Both the position numbers and the translations under genes were made by a program. The notes under the pieces were generated by a model, which worked only from the letters and a program-made list of their open reading frames with translations, did not search any database and was not told the origin of the DNA. Of a stretch of DNA of 59,121 bases, positions 51,245 to 59,121 are shown piece after piece (the stretch's first letter is position 1; each line of letters opens with the position of its first letter). The DNA lies in assembly GCA_027310565.1 (NCBI GenBank), contig DAIDAP010000017.1:1-59121 (forward strand), given 5' to 3'. This stretch comes from Chloroflexota bacterium (GTDB lineage: Bacteria > Chloroflexota > Limnocylindria > P2-11E).

Positions 51245-52437
51245 GTCGTGTACTCCGCGTTGATGCGCACGTACTCGGCGGAGAGGTCGGTGCCCCATGC
51301 GGTCGCGTCGGCGTCGCCCAGCCCGAGCGACACCTCGATGGCGATCTCCTTCGCCGCGAACGCGCGGCGGAGGTCGGCCGGGTCGATGCGGGCCGGCGCG
51401 CCGTCGCGGTAGACGTCGAGCCCGCCGATGCGGACGCCGGCCCGGCGGTCGTCGACCCGCGCCCCCGAGCGCCCGGCCGCGGCGAGGATGCGGCCCCAGT
51501 TGGGATCGGCGCCGTGGATCGCCGTCTTCACCAGGTTGGACGTGGTGATCGTGCGCGCCGCCCGCCGGGCGTCGTCGCGGCTCGCCGCGCCGGTCACGCG
51601 CACCTCGAAGACCTTCGTGACTCCCTCGCCGTCCGCGACGATCTGCCGCGCGAGCGACTCGCAGACCCGCGTGACCAGCCCCGCCGCGCGCGCGACGGCG
51701 TCGCCCGACGGCCGCATGTCCGAGGCGCCGTTCGCGAGCACGAGGAGCGTGTCGTTCGTGCTCGTGTCGCCGTCGACGCTGATCGCGTTGAACGAGCGAT
51801 CCGCGGCCGCGCCGACGACCGCGCGGAGGTCGTCGAGCGGCAGCGCCGCGTCGGTGACCACGAACGCGAGCAGCGTCGCCATGTCCGGGTGGATCATCCC
51901 GGCGCCCTTGGCGACGCCGAGCGAGCGGACGGACATGCCGTCGACGTCCGTCTCGGCGAAGGCGACCTTCGGCTTCGTGTCGGTGGTCATGATGGCGCGT
52001 GCGAAGTCGCCGAAGCCGCGCTCGGACGGGCGGATCTCGGCGATCGCCCTCGCGATCCGGCCGACCGGGAGCTGCCAGCCGATGACGCCGGTGCTCGCGA
52101 CGCCGACCTCGGCCGGGGCGCAGCCGATCGCCGCCGCGGCGGCCTCGACCATCGTGGCCGCGGCGCGGTCGCCCTCCTCGCCGGTGCAGGCGTTGGCGAT
52201 CCCCGAGTTCGCGACGACGCCGCGCAGGGTGCCGCCGGCGAGGTTCGCGCGCGTGAGCACGCAGGGCGCGGCGATCACCCGGTTCGTCGTGAACACGCCC
52301 GCCGCGGCGCACGGCCGGTCCGACACGATGAGCCCCACGTCGAGGCGGTCGGCGACGCCGGTCTTCACGCCGGCCCGCGCCGCGCCGGCGCGGAAGCCGC
52401 GCGGGACGCGGTCGGCCGGCACGAGCTCGTCGTTCAC
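51241..52437 (-). CDS. argJ: Glutamate N-acetyltransferase (ArgJ)
   Basis: 398 residues from GTG 52437 (GTGA overlap with argC). It transfers acetyl from N-acetylornithine to glutamate. Self-cleavage site ASTGVIGWQLP with the nucleophilic Thr; VVANSGIANACTG, GAGMIHPDMATLLAFVVTDA and DPNWGRILAAAGRSG are conserved. Whether it is mono- or bifunctional cannot be told. Confidence 0.95.
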   Translation of the reverse strand: MNDELVPADRVPRGFRAGAARAGVKTGVADRLDVGLIVSDRPCAAAGVFTTNRVIAAPCVLTRANLAGGTLRGVVANSGIANACTGEEGDRAAATMVEAAAAAIGCAPAEVGVASTGVIGWQLPVGRIARAIAEIRPSERGFGDFARAIMTTDTKPKVAFAETDVDGMSVRSLGVAKGAGMIHPDMATLLAFVVTDAALPLDDLRAVVGAAADRSFNAISVDGDTSTNDTLLVLANGASDMRPSGDAVARAAGLVTRVCESLARQIVADGEGVTKVFEVRVTGAASRDDARRAARTITTSNLVKTAIHGADPNWGRILAAAGRSGARVDDRRAGVRIGGLDVYRDGAPARIDPADLRRAFAAKEIAIEVSLGLGDADATAWGTDLSAEYVRINAEYTT

Positions 52438-53456
52438 GGCCACAGCGGAAGCGCCTCGAGGCCCGCGGTCTCGGGCCAGCCGCGCATCGCGTTCAGGTTC
52501 TGCACCGCCGATCCCGCGGCGCCCTTCACCAGGTTGTCGATCGCGCCGAACGCGACGAGCCTGCCGTTCGCCTCGTCGACGACGGCGTGCACGAGGCACC
52601 AGTTGCTCCCCAGCGCGGCCTTCGTCGCGGGGTAGCTCGCCGTCACGCGGACGAACGGCTCCTCGGCGTACGCCGCGGCGTAGGCGTCGGCCACCCGCGC
52701 CGCGCTCGCACCCGGGCGCAGCGTCGCGTAGCAGGTGGCGAGCAGGCCGCGCGTCATCGGGACGATATGCGGGGTGAAGGTGAGCCGCGGCGCGCGGCCG
52801 GCCAGGCCCGCCAGCTCCTGCGCGATCTCGGGCGTGTGGCGGTGCGCGGGCACGCCGTAGGCGCGGACGCTCGCGTCGACGGTGCCGTACAGGTACGCCT
52901 CGTCCACCGTCTGACCCGCGCCGGAGACGCCGGACTTCGCGTCGACGACGAGGTCGTCCTCGACCAGTCCGGCGCGGACGGCGGGCGCCATCGCCAGGAT
53001 CGCGGCGGTCGGGTAGCACCCTGGATTCGCGACGACGCGCGCGCCACGCAGCTTGCGCCGCGCGAGCTCGGTGAGCCCGTACACCGCCTCGGCGAGCAGG
53101 TCCGGCGCGGGATGCGTGTAGCGATACCAGCGCTCGTACGCCCTCGGATCCCGAAGACGGAAGTCCGAGCCGATGTCGACGACCGCCCGGCCCTCGGCGA
53201 GCCACGCCGGCGCGCGCTTCGCGGCCTCGCCCGCGGGGAGCGCGGTGAACACGACCTCGGCATCGCCGACGTCCGGACCGATGACCAGCGACGGCGGCGC
53301 GCCGTGCAGGTTCGGCCGGACGTCCCGCAGCGGCTCGCCCTGACGCGAGCGGGCGACGGCGGCGACGAGGCGCACCTCCGGGTGACGCAGCAGGAGGCGC
53401 GCGAGCTCCCCTCCCGCGTACCCGGTGACGCCCACGATCGCGACGCGCACCGTCAT
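52434..53456 (-). CDS. argC: N-acetyl-gamma-glutamyl-phosphate reductase
   Basis: 340 residues. NADP-binding VAIVGVTGYAGGELARLLLRHPEV, catalytic Cys in ANPGCYPTAAILA, and AHRHTPEIAQEL. ATG 53456 is chosen because CATAAT lies 7 bases upstream and no Shine-Dalgarno exists. First gene of the arginine operon. Confidence 0.96.
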   Translation of the reverse strand: MTVRVAIVGVTGYAGGELARLLLRHPEVRLVAAVARSRQGEPLRDVRPNLHGAPPSLVIGPDVGDAEVVFTALPAGEAAKRAPAWLAEGRAVVDIGSDFRLRDPRAYERWYRYTHPAPDLLAEAVYGLTELARRKLRGARVVANPGCYPTAAILAMAPAVRAGLVEDDLVVDAKSGVSGAGQTVDEAYLYGTVDASVRAYGVPAHRHTPEIAQELAGLAGRAPRLTFTPHIVPMTRGLLATCYATLRPGASAARVADAYAAAYAEEPFVRVTASYPATKAALGSNWCLVHAVVDEANGRLVAFGAIDNLVKGAAGSAVQNLNAMRGWPETAGLEALPLWP

Positions 53457-53463
53457 GCCCGAG

Positions 53464-53492
53464 ATTATGCGATGCGACGCATATTTATGCAA
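53464..53492 (-). promoter_or_regulatory. argC promoter overlapped by ARG-box-like operator; leaderless start
   Basis: On the minus strand TTGCAT (53492-53487), a 17-base spacer and CATAAT (53469-53464) form a sigma-70-like promoter, followed by 7 bases and the argC ATG. The same bases hold the palindrome GCATAAATATGC (53479-53490) and TATGCG/CGCATA half-sites at 53466-53471 and 53478-53483, as expected for ArgR operators built of ATGCA/TATGC half-sites. ArgR with arginine would block RNA polymerase. Confidence 0.75.
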
Positions 53493-53512
53493 ACACGCCG
53501 GGGGCGCGACGC

Positions 53513-53692
53513 TAGTGTCGTGACCCGGAAGTCATGTGCAGATGCGCGGCCCGGGACGCCGAGGCCAAGGAGCCGAGGAGGACGCCCCGGAGCGTAGCCG
53601 CCGCTACGTGAGGAGCGCCCGGACGAAGGCGACACCGGCATCGGCGGATCCGGGCCGATGCAGCTGCGCATGAATTCCGGGTCACGACACTA
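53513..53692. mobile_element. 180-bp MITE with TA target duplication
   Basis: The ends CTAGTGTCGTGACCCGGAA and TTCCGGGTCACGACACTAG are 19-bp perfect inverted repeats. The similarity continues imperfectly for about 40 bp inward. TA at both edges fits IS630/Tc1-type insertion. There is no gene inside. The right-hand TA, with the first TIR base, forms the TAG stop of the glutamate dehydrogenase gene; the left end lies 20 bp from the arg promoter. Confidence 0.85.
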
Positions 53693-54979
53693 GGGGAAGA
53701 TGCCGCGCTTCTCGATCGCCCTCGCGACGCGGCGCACCGCGACGATGAACGCCGCCTCGCGGAGCGAGCAATCGTACGTCTCGGCCGTCGAGAGCACGAG
53801 GTCCATCGCCCGGCGCATGTAGATCTCGAGACGCCGCTCGACCTCGTCGAGCTCCCAGTAGAACTGCGCGCGGCTCTGGACCCACTCGAAGTACGAGACG
53901 ACGACGCCGCCGGCGTTGGCGAGGATGTCGGGGACGATCGTGACCCCCCGGTCGGCGAGCATGCGGTCGGCATCGGCGGTGACCGGGCCGTTCGCGCCCT
54001 CCACGATGATCGGCGCCCTCACCTGCGCGGCGTTCTTCGGCGTGACCTGGCCCTCGAGCGCGGCCGGCACGAGCACGTCCACGTCCATCGCGAGGAGCTC
54101 CTCGTTGCTGATCGTGGACAGGCCGGGGAAGCCCTCGAGGAGCCGCCGCGGGTGCTGCGTCGTGTGCGCGATGGCCGCCGGGACGTCGATGCCGCGGTTC
54201 GACGCGTAGCCGCCGCTCACGTCGGAGATCGCGACGATCCGGCAGCCCGCCTCCGCGAGCGCCTTCGCGGTGACGCTGCCGACGTTGCCGAAGCCCTGCA
54301 CCGCGACGCGTGCGTCCTCCGGCCGCGTGCCGCGGCCGCGGAGCAGCTCGAGCGTCACGAACGCGACGCCGCGCCCGGTGGCCTCGGTGCGCCCGCGCGA
54401 CCCGCCGAGGTCGAGCGGCTTGCCGGTGACGACCTCGGGCGAGCTCTGCCCGGTCATCATCGTCACGGTGTCCACGATCCACGCCATGGTGGACTCGTCG
54501 GTGTTCACGTCCGGCGCGGGGATGTCCCGCTCCGGCCCGATGATCGGGAGGATGGCCGCGGTGTAGCGCTTGGTGAGGCGCTCGACCTGACGGCGCGTGA
54601 GCGCGCGCGGGTCCACGGCGACGCCGCCCTTCGCGCCGCCGAGCGGCAGGTCGGTCACGGCTGTCTTCCAGGTCATGAGCATCGCGAGGCCTTCGACCTC
54701 GGCGAGGTCGACGTTCGGATGGAAGCGGATGCCGCCCTTCGCGGGGCCGCGGCCGGTCGAGTGCTGCACGCGGTAGCCGGTGTAGACCTCGAGCTTGCCG
54801 TCCTCGAGCATCACCGGGACGGACACGATGAGCGTCCGCTCCGGCGTGCGCAGGAGCTTGTGCATACCGGGATCGAGGTCCAGCGCCCGCGCCGCGCTGT
54901 CGAGCTGCCGGAGCGCCGAGTCTCGGAGCTCATCGCCGGGGTGGGCCGCGGACGGTGTGGTGAGGGTCGTGCGCGTCAC
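53690..54979 (-). CDS. Glu/Leu/Phe/Val dehydrogenase family, probably glutamate dehydrogenase
   Basis: 429 residues from GTG 54979. YRVQHSTGRGPAKGGIRFHPNVDLAEVEGLAMLMTWKTAV, catalytic Lys in LPLGGAKGGV, and the Rossmann motif VAVQGFGNVGSVTAKAL are those of bacterial NAD(P)-dependent glutamate dehydrogenases. The final codons run to a TAG contributed by the MITE edge. It would interconvert glutamate and 2-oxoglutarate. Confidence 0.93.
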   Translation of the reverse strand: MTRTTLTTPSAAHPGDELRDSALRQLDSAARALDLDPGMHKLLRTPERTLIVSVPVMLEDGKLEVYTGYRVQHSTGRGPAKGGIRFHPNVDLAEVEGLAMLMTWKTAVTDLPLGGAKGGVAVDPRALTRRQVERLTKRYTAAILPIIGPERDIPAPDVNTDESTMAWIVDTVTMMTGQSSPEVVTGKPLDLGGSRGRTEATGRGVAFVTLELLRGRGTRPEDARVAVQGFGNVGSVTAKALAEAGCRIVAISDVSGGYASNRGIDVPAAIAHTTQHPRRLLEGFPGLSTISNEELLAMDVDVLVPAALEGQVTPKNAAQVRAPIIVEGANGPVTADADRMLADRGVTIVPDILANAGGVVVSYFEWVQSRAQFYWELDEVERRLEIYMRRAMDLVLSTAETYDCSLREAAFIVAVRRVARAIEKRGIFP

Positions 54980-54993
54980 ACTAGCGCAACAGC

Positions 54994-55575
54994 GTGTTCA
55001 CCGGGACCGTCGAGGAGATCGGTGTCGTCAGGCATGTCGCGGCGGGCGCGCCCGCGAGGATCGAGGTCGCCTGCGAGCGCGTGCTGGAGCGCCTCGAGAC
55101 CGGCGGCCCGATCTGCGTGTCCGGCGTCCGGCTGAGCGTGGGCGCCCGCGACGACCACGGCTTCGCCGCCGCGCTGGACGCCGCCGCGGCGCGGACGACG
55201 CTCGGCGCGCTGATACGGGGATCGCGCGTGAACCTCGAGCGTGCGGCGACGCCGGACACCGTGCTCGGCGGCCACGTCCTGCGCGGGGAGGTCGAGGCGA
55301 CCGTGCCGGTGCGCGCGTGCGACGCCGTGAGCGGGGAGACGCGGCTGCGCCTGGGTCTCGCGCCGGCCATCGCGCGCTACGTCGTCAGGGGCGGCTGGAT
55401 CGCGCTCGACGGCGCGAGCCTCACCGTCGCGCGGGTCGGCAAGACGTTCTTCGAGGTCGTGCCCGGCGCCGAGGCCGCGCGCCGCACCACGCTGGGCGCG
55501 CTGCGGCCGGGCGACGCGGTCAACGTCGAGACCGACCTCATCGCGCGCTACGTCGAACGGCTCCTCCGCCGGTAG
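54994..55575 (+). CDS. Riboflavin synthase alpha-chain-like protein
   Basis: 193 residues from GTG 54994 (MFTGTVEEIG). Two lumazine-binding barrels are visible. The C-terminal barrel is normal (IALDGASLTV, TTLGALRPGDAVNVETDLIARYVERLL). In the N-terminal barrel the canonical GVCLTV reads GVRLSV and QGHVDG reads RGEVEA, so the usual Cys and His are missing. It may be a divergent synthase or a non-catalytic flavin/lumazine-binding paralogue. No other rib gene is adjacent. Only 14 bp separate it from the divergent dehydrogenase gene. Confidence 0.8.
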   Translation: MFTGTVEEIGVVRHVAAGAPARIEVACERVLERLETGGPICVSGVRLSVGARDDHGFAAALDAAAARTTLGALIRGSRVNLERAATPDTVLGGHVLRGEVEATVPVRACDAVSGETRLRLGLAPAIARYVVRGGWIALDGASLTVARVGKTFFEVVPGAEAARRTTLGALRPGDAVNVETDLIARYVERLLRR

Positions 55576-55579
55576 CGGA

Positions 55580-56575
55580 TCAGCCGGGCGGGCGCGACCA
55601 GCGCTGCGCGAGCGTGAGCAGCTGCTCGGGCGTCCCGCCGCCCAGCTCGCGCCCCGCCGTCCCCACCGCGCGCCCGTCGGGGAAGCGGATGAGCACGCCT
55701 CCGTCGTCGGGGACGACGGAGGCGCCGGTCCAGCGCTCGTCGATGCTGACGAACGGCAGAAGCACCGCGTTGCGGACGCCGCTCGCGTCGATGAGGACCG
55801 TCGCGGCGGCGTTCGGCCAGAAGGTGAGCAGCGCGAGGAGCGCCAGCACCGCGGCGGCCGACGTGCCGAGCAGCATGCGCGTGAAGAGCTGGAACGCGAC
55901 GCGCGTCCGGGGCGTGCCGTGCTTCCAGCCGCGCGCGGCCCCGCGCGCCCACACCAGCGCCTGATGCCCGAGCGCGAGGCGCAGCACGAGCATCGCCGCG
56001 AGCGCGGAGAGCGCGAACGCCGCCACGAACGTCCGCGGATCGAGCGGACCGATGCGGTCGCGCAGCACGAACGCTCCCGCGGGTAACGCGCGCACCTCGG
56101 CCAGGTTGAGCGCGACCGGGATGAGGAACACGAGCGCGGTGCCGAGCGAGACCCACAGGCCGACCGCCGCGGTGGCGATCACCGGCTCGTCCTGGTCGGT
56201 GAACTCGGGACGCAGGCGGTCGATCGCGTTCTGGTACTCGTGCCACGAGGTGCCGTTGAAGCTGAAGCGCGAGGCGCGCATGTCCTCCACCACGCGCACG
56301 AACGACGGGATGAGCGTCGGCTCGCGGACGCCCTCGACGGCGGGCACGAAGCGGATGACGCGCTCGTGCGGCCCGGCGATCCGCACCTCGACCGCGCCGC
56401 GGCGCGCGCGCACCCCCGCGATCTCGCCCCACTGGTAGGCGACGATCGCCCCGCGCTCGACGAAGGTCATCCCCGCCGGAGCGAGGGTGACCCTTCCGGG
56501 GTTCGCGAACGGGCCGAGGCGCGCCTCCATGCGGACCGCCGAGCGATGGTCGGCGACCCCTCCCGCAAGCGCCAT
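55580..56575 (-). CDS. Membrane protein with N-terminal PH-like region
   Basis: About 331 residues from ATG 56575 (ATG 56530 is an alternative). The N-terminal 110 residues are beta-rich (AGMTFVERGAIVAYQWGEIAGVRARRGAVEVRIAGPHERVIRFVP), like a bacterial PH domain. Then come three membrane segments (AAVGLWVSLGTALVFLIPVAL, VAAFALSALAAMLVLRLAL, SAAAVLALLALLTFWP) and a beta-rich tail. Function unknown. Confidence 0.65.
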   Translation of the reverse strand: MALAGGVADHRSAVRMEARLGPFANPGRVTLAPAGMTFVERGAIVAYQWGEIAGVRARRGAVEVRIAGPHERVIRFVPAVEGVREPTLIPSFVRVVEDMRASRFSFNGTSWHEYQNAIDRLRPEFTDQDEPVIATAAVGLWVSLGTALVFLIPVALNLAEVRALPAGAFVLRDRIGPLDPRTFVAAFALSALAAMLVLRLALGHQALVWARGAARGWKHGTPRTRVAFQLFTRMLLGTSAAAVLALLALLTFWPNAAATVLIDASGVRNAVLLPFVSIDERWTGASVVPDDGGVLIRFPDGRAVGTAGRELGGGTPEQLLTLAQRWSRPPG

Positions 56576-56606
56576 CGCACGCTTGAACGCCGGACGGGCC
56601 GGCACG

Positions 56607-57506
56607 CTATGGGTACTGGTACGCGGGTAGGAGCGCCCTCGCCGCCGCGCCGCGGCGCAGGGCCTCCTCACGCCCGACGCGCTCGAAGAGCAGCTCCTCG
56701 CCGGGCGCGGCCTGGGCGACGCGGCCGAGATCGGCCTCGACGACCGTGGCGATCACCGGGTAGCCGCCGGTGGTCTGGTGATCGGCGAGCAGGACGATCG
56801 GCTGGCCGCCGCGCGGGACCTGGACCGCGCCGGCGACGACGCCGCAGGTGAGGATCTCGCCCTCGCGGGGCGCGACGGACGGCCCGGCGAGCCGCACGCC
56901 CTGCCGGTCGCTGTCGGGCAGCACGCGGAAGGGCGAGCCGAAGAACGCCGCGAGCGCCTCGGCGCCGAAGCGGTCGGCGTGCGGCCCGGCCATCGCCGCG
57001 ACCGTGCCGCCGTAGGTGAACGCCACCGTGCGGCCGGCCGCCGACGCCTCCGCGCGCGGCGCGCCGAGCGGCAGCGCGCCGCCCGCGCGCAGCACGGCGC
57101 CGAGCCCGGCCGCCGGATACGCCGAGCGCGACCCGAGGAGCGGGGGCGTGGCGAGGCCGCCGCTCACCGCCAGGTACGCGAAGCGCGTGCGCTCGGTGCC
57201 GAGCACCGTCACCGTCTGGCCCGCGCGCACGAACACGCTCACCCACCCCGGCAGCTCGTCGCGCGCGCGGAGCGAGACCTCGCGGCCGGTGACCGCGACC
57301 AGGCGCGCGTCGTCGCAGTGGAACGCGAACGGGAGGCCGATGATCTCGAGCGCCGCGTCGCCCGGCGCGTTGCCGGCGAGCGCCTGCGCGGCGCGGAACG
57401 CGAGCGGATCGGCCGCGCCGGCATGCGGCACGCCCGCGCGCAGGTGCGCGCCGCGGCCGCCGTCCTGCACCGTGGCCCGCAGGCTCACCTCGTCGAGGTG
57501 GATCAC
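56607..57506 (-). CDS. pxpC: 5-oxoprolinase subunit PxpC
   Basis: 299 residues from GTG 57506 (GTGA overlap with pxpB). VSLRATVQDGGRGAHLRAGVPHAGAADPLAFRAAQALAGN is the KipA/carboxyltransferase-like signature. QPIVLLADHQTTGGYPVIATVVEADL is equally typical. With PxpA and PxpB it opens 5-oxoproline to glutamate with ATP. Confidence 0.93.
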   Translation of the reverse strand: MIHLDEVSLRATVQDGGRGAHLRAGVPHAGAADPLAFRAAQALAGNAPGDAALEIIGLPFAFHCDDARLVAVTGREVSLRARDELPGWVSVFVRAGQTVTVLGTERTRFAYLAVSGGLATPPLLGSRSAYPAAGLGAVLRAGGALPLGAPRAEASAAGRTVAFTYGGTVAAMAGPHADRFGAEALAAFFGSPFRVLPDSDRQGVRLAGPSVAPREGEILTCGVVAGAVQVPRGGQPIVLLADHQTTGGYPVIATVVEADLGRVAQAAPGEELLFERVGREEALRRGAAARALLPAYQYP

Positions 57507-58132
57507 CGCGGCACGAACCGCACGCGATCTCCCGCGCCGATGCGCGCGGGCGGATCGGCGGCGGGATCGAAGAGCACCAGGTCGGTGCGTCCGATGAGAC
57601 GCCAGCCACCCGGTGAGGCGAGCGGGTAGACCGCGGTCTGCCCGTCGGCGACCGCGACCGCGCCAGCGGGCACGCGCTCCCGTGGCCGCTCCAGACGCGG
57701 CGCGACGATGCGCGGGTCGAGCCGGCCGCAGTACGCGAAGCCCGGCAGGAAGCCGAGGAAGTACGCGGTGTAGTCGCGGCCGCTGTGCGCCGCGACGAGC
57801 TCGTCGACCGAGAGGCCCGAGCGCGCGGCGACGTCGGCGAGGTCGGGGCCGTCGTAGCGCGTCGGGATCTCGACGAGCGCGGACTCGCGCGACGGCGCGG
57901 CGGCCGCGCGCGCGAGGAGCCCGGGGACCAGGCGCTCGGCGGCGTCCGGGGCGAGGCGCTCCGGGTCGAAGCACAGCAGCGTCGACGCGTACGCCGGCAC
58001 CGCCGGCCCGTGCCGGAGCGCCTCCCACGCGTCGGCGAGGGCGCGCGCGCGCGCGACCAGGGCCTCGTCGAACGCCTCGCCGAGCTCCACGAGGAGGGCG
58101 CGCTCCCCGAACGCGCGGATGCGCGCGGTCAC
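57503..58132 (-). CDS. pxpB: 5-oxoprolinase subunit PxpB
   Basis: 209 residues from GTG 58132 (GTGA overlap with pxpA). KipI family: FGERALLVELGE at the N-terminus, SGRDYTAYFLGFLPGFAYCGRLDPRI and ASPGGWRLIGRTDLVLFDP are its hallmarks. Confidence 0.93.
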   Translation of the reverse strand: MTARIRAFGERALLVELGEAFDEALVARARALADAWEALRHGPAVPAYASTLLCFDPERLAPDAAERLVPGLLARAAAAPSRESALVEIPTRYDGPDLADVAARSGLSVDELVAAHSGRDYTAYFLGFLPGFAYCGRLDPRIVAPRLERPRERVPAGAVAVADGQTAVYPLASPGGWRLIGRTDLVLFDPAADPPARIGAGDRVRFVPR

Positions 58133-58878
58133 CGCGGGGCGCGGACGGTCACGCCCGCGCGCTCGAGGGCCTCGCGCACCGCGGCGGCGACGGCCGGCGC
58201 GCCCGGCGTGTCGCCGTGCAGGCAGAGCGTGTCGGCATCGAGCGCCAGGTACGAGCCGTCGAACGCGCGCACCCGGCGCTCCCGCGCGATCGACACGGCC
58301 TGCGCCGCGGCCACGGCAGGATCGGCGTGCACCGCGCCGGCGAGCCTGCGGGAGCGCAGGGTGCCGTCGGCCTCGTAGGCGCGGTCGACGAAACCCTCGC
58401 GCGCGACGCGCAGGTCCATCGCGCGGGCGGCGTCGAGCATCGCCGAGCCGGGCGGCGCGAACACGACGAGGTCCGCGTTGCGCGCGTCGTCGAAGATGCC
58501 GGCCGCGATCGTCGCGGCGACGCGCTCGTCCCGCTCGGCCTGGTTGTACAGCGCGCCGTGCGCCTTCACGTGCCGCACCGGCGCCCCCAGACGCGCGGCG
58601 GCCTCGCGCACCGCGCGGATCTGCGCCGCGACCTCCTCGATGAGCGCGAGCGGGTCCATGTCCATGGCGACGCGCCCGAAATTCGTCCGGTCCGGGTAGC
58701 CCGGGTGCGCCCCGACGGCGACGCCGTGCCGCATCGCGAGCTCGATCGTCGCGCGCATCGTGCGCTCGTCGCCGGCATGGCCGCCGCAGGCGACGTTCGC
58801 CGAGGTGACGAAGGGCATGATCTCGGCGTCGTGGCCGGCGCCTTCGCCGAGGTCGCTGTTCAGGTCGATCGCGCTCAT
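58129..58878 (-). CDS. pxpA: 5-oxoprolinase subunit PxpA (LamB/YcsF family)
   Basis: 249 residues from ATG 58878 with GAAGGGTG upstream. DLNSDLGEGAGHDAEIMPFVTSANVACGGHAGD, GAHPGYPDRTNFGR, HVKAHGALYNQ and LCLHGDTPGA are family signatures. First gene of pxpABC. Confidence 0.95.
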   Translation of the reverse strand: MSAIDLNSDLGEGAGHDAEIMPFVTSANVACGGHAGDERTMRATIELAMRHGVAVGAHPGYPDRTNFGRVAMDMDPLALIEEVAAQIRAVREAAARLGAPVRHVKAHGALYNQAERDERVAATIAAGIFDDARNADLVVFAPPGSAMLDAARAMDLRVAREGFVDRAYEADGTLRSRRLAGAVHADPAVAAAQAVSIARERRVRAFDGSYLALDADTLCLHGDTPGAPAVAAAVREALERAGVTVRAPR

Positions 58879-58899
58879 TGGTGCACCCTTCCCCCACGT

Positions 58900-59121
58900 C
58901 GACCGTGTATGGTCGGCGCGCTTCGGTGACCACCGGGGGAGGTCCTAGCGCGCTCGTCCCTCGAGGACCCGCGTGAGACCAGACCCCTCCGGTGGACCGG
59001 GCGGCAACGCCCGGCCACAGGAAGAAGCGCCCTCGAGCGCCGCTCAATGAGCACCCGGCCACAGGCCGTCCCGTCACGGGAGGGGATCCCATCTTGGCAC
59101 ACGGGGGGAAGGGCATGGACC
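58900..59121 (+). other. Highly structured non-coding stretch at the contig end
   Basis: No credible gene. On the plus strand CCACCGG (58930-58936) pairs with CCGGTGG (58989-58995), enclosing GGTCCT (58941-58946)/AGGACC (58964-58969). Next is CCGGGCG-GCAA-CGCCCGG (58997-59014), a stem with a GNRA tetraloop, and CCCGGCCACAGG occurs twice (about 59010 and 59053). This suggests a structured RNA transcribed rightward off the contig, or the leader of pxpABC read the other way. No known RNA family matched from memory. Confidence 0.4.

Noticed and set aside
58900-59121. RNase P RNA, cobalamin, glycine or FMN riboswitch
   Set aside because: The conserved cores of these families (for example GAGGAAAGTCC or AGCCAGGAGACC) are not present.

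Overview
The window is a high-GC bacterial contig whose left end starts with a 13-base G run. The right half (about 23.9 kb onward) has the look of Chloroflexota, perhaps a Limnocylindria-like soil lineage. The pointers are a class I lysyl-tRNA synthetase, a GH57 enzyme, a seryl-tRNA synthetase with an unusual motif 2, tightly overlapping ATGA/GTGA operons, and several starts with a TANNNT box only 6-8 nt upstream that imply leaderless mRNAs. The phylum is an inference; the window holds no rRNA or other decisive marker.

1-22 kb is an accessory region of visibly lower GC. It holds secreted surface proteins (a lamin-tail domain protein and a collagen-like/LamG protein). Next come a wHTH gene, a gene with a degenerate nuclease-like segment and a convergent zinc-ribbon/PD-(D/E)XK gene, then an ABC exporter whose permease is frameshifted. 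Two small secreted proteins and an ECF sigma/anti-sigma pair follow, then phosphotransferase and hypothetical genes. A defence-like block closes it: GHKL ATPase-zincin fusion, XRE regulator, ImmA-like protein and a long SIR2 protein. Many genes here are broken by single-base indels or an in-frame stop. The right edge carries the 5' half of a tRNA-Ser(UGA), four perfect 10-bp tandem repeats, an intact tRNA-Ser(GCU), a HEPN-like gene and the 3' stump of a DUF1801-like gene. It looks like the scarred edge of an integrated island.

23.9-30.5 kb holds a lipoprotein, an S4 RNA-binding protein, a large cyclase-domain/NB-ARC/TPR regulator and a 2.4-kb transposon. The transposon has 24-bp terminal inverted repeats and a 6-bp CTAGAG target duplication. 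It carries a transposase-like gene and an aminoglycoside-phosphotransferase-family gene, and it inserted exactly into the CTAG that supplied the stop codons of two convergent genes, one of them serS.

30.5-59 kb is core genome with almost no broken genes: serS; a GT4 glycosyltransferase; greA-lysK-GH57-methyltransferase; mutY facing mug; an M16 peptidase pair with a DUF2255-like gene; a cupredoxin; a penicillin-binding protein and gamma-glutamyltransferase; an arginine operon argC-J-B-R-G-H plus an ArgA-like acetyltransferase under an ARG-box promoter; a 180-bp MITE; a glutamate dehydrogenase-family gene; a divergent riboflavin-synthase-like gene; and pxpABC (5-oxoprolinase). Gamma-glutamyltransferase, 5-oxoprolinase and glutamate dehydrogenase together suggest recycling of glutamate from gamma-glutamyl peptides, and glutamate is the precursor of arginine.

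The most notable single signal is the methyltransferase at 33.1-33.8 kb. It is split by one in-frame TGA followed at the right distance by a hairpin with a GGUC loop, in a stretch of otherwise intact genes. It is a candidate selenoprotein.
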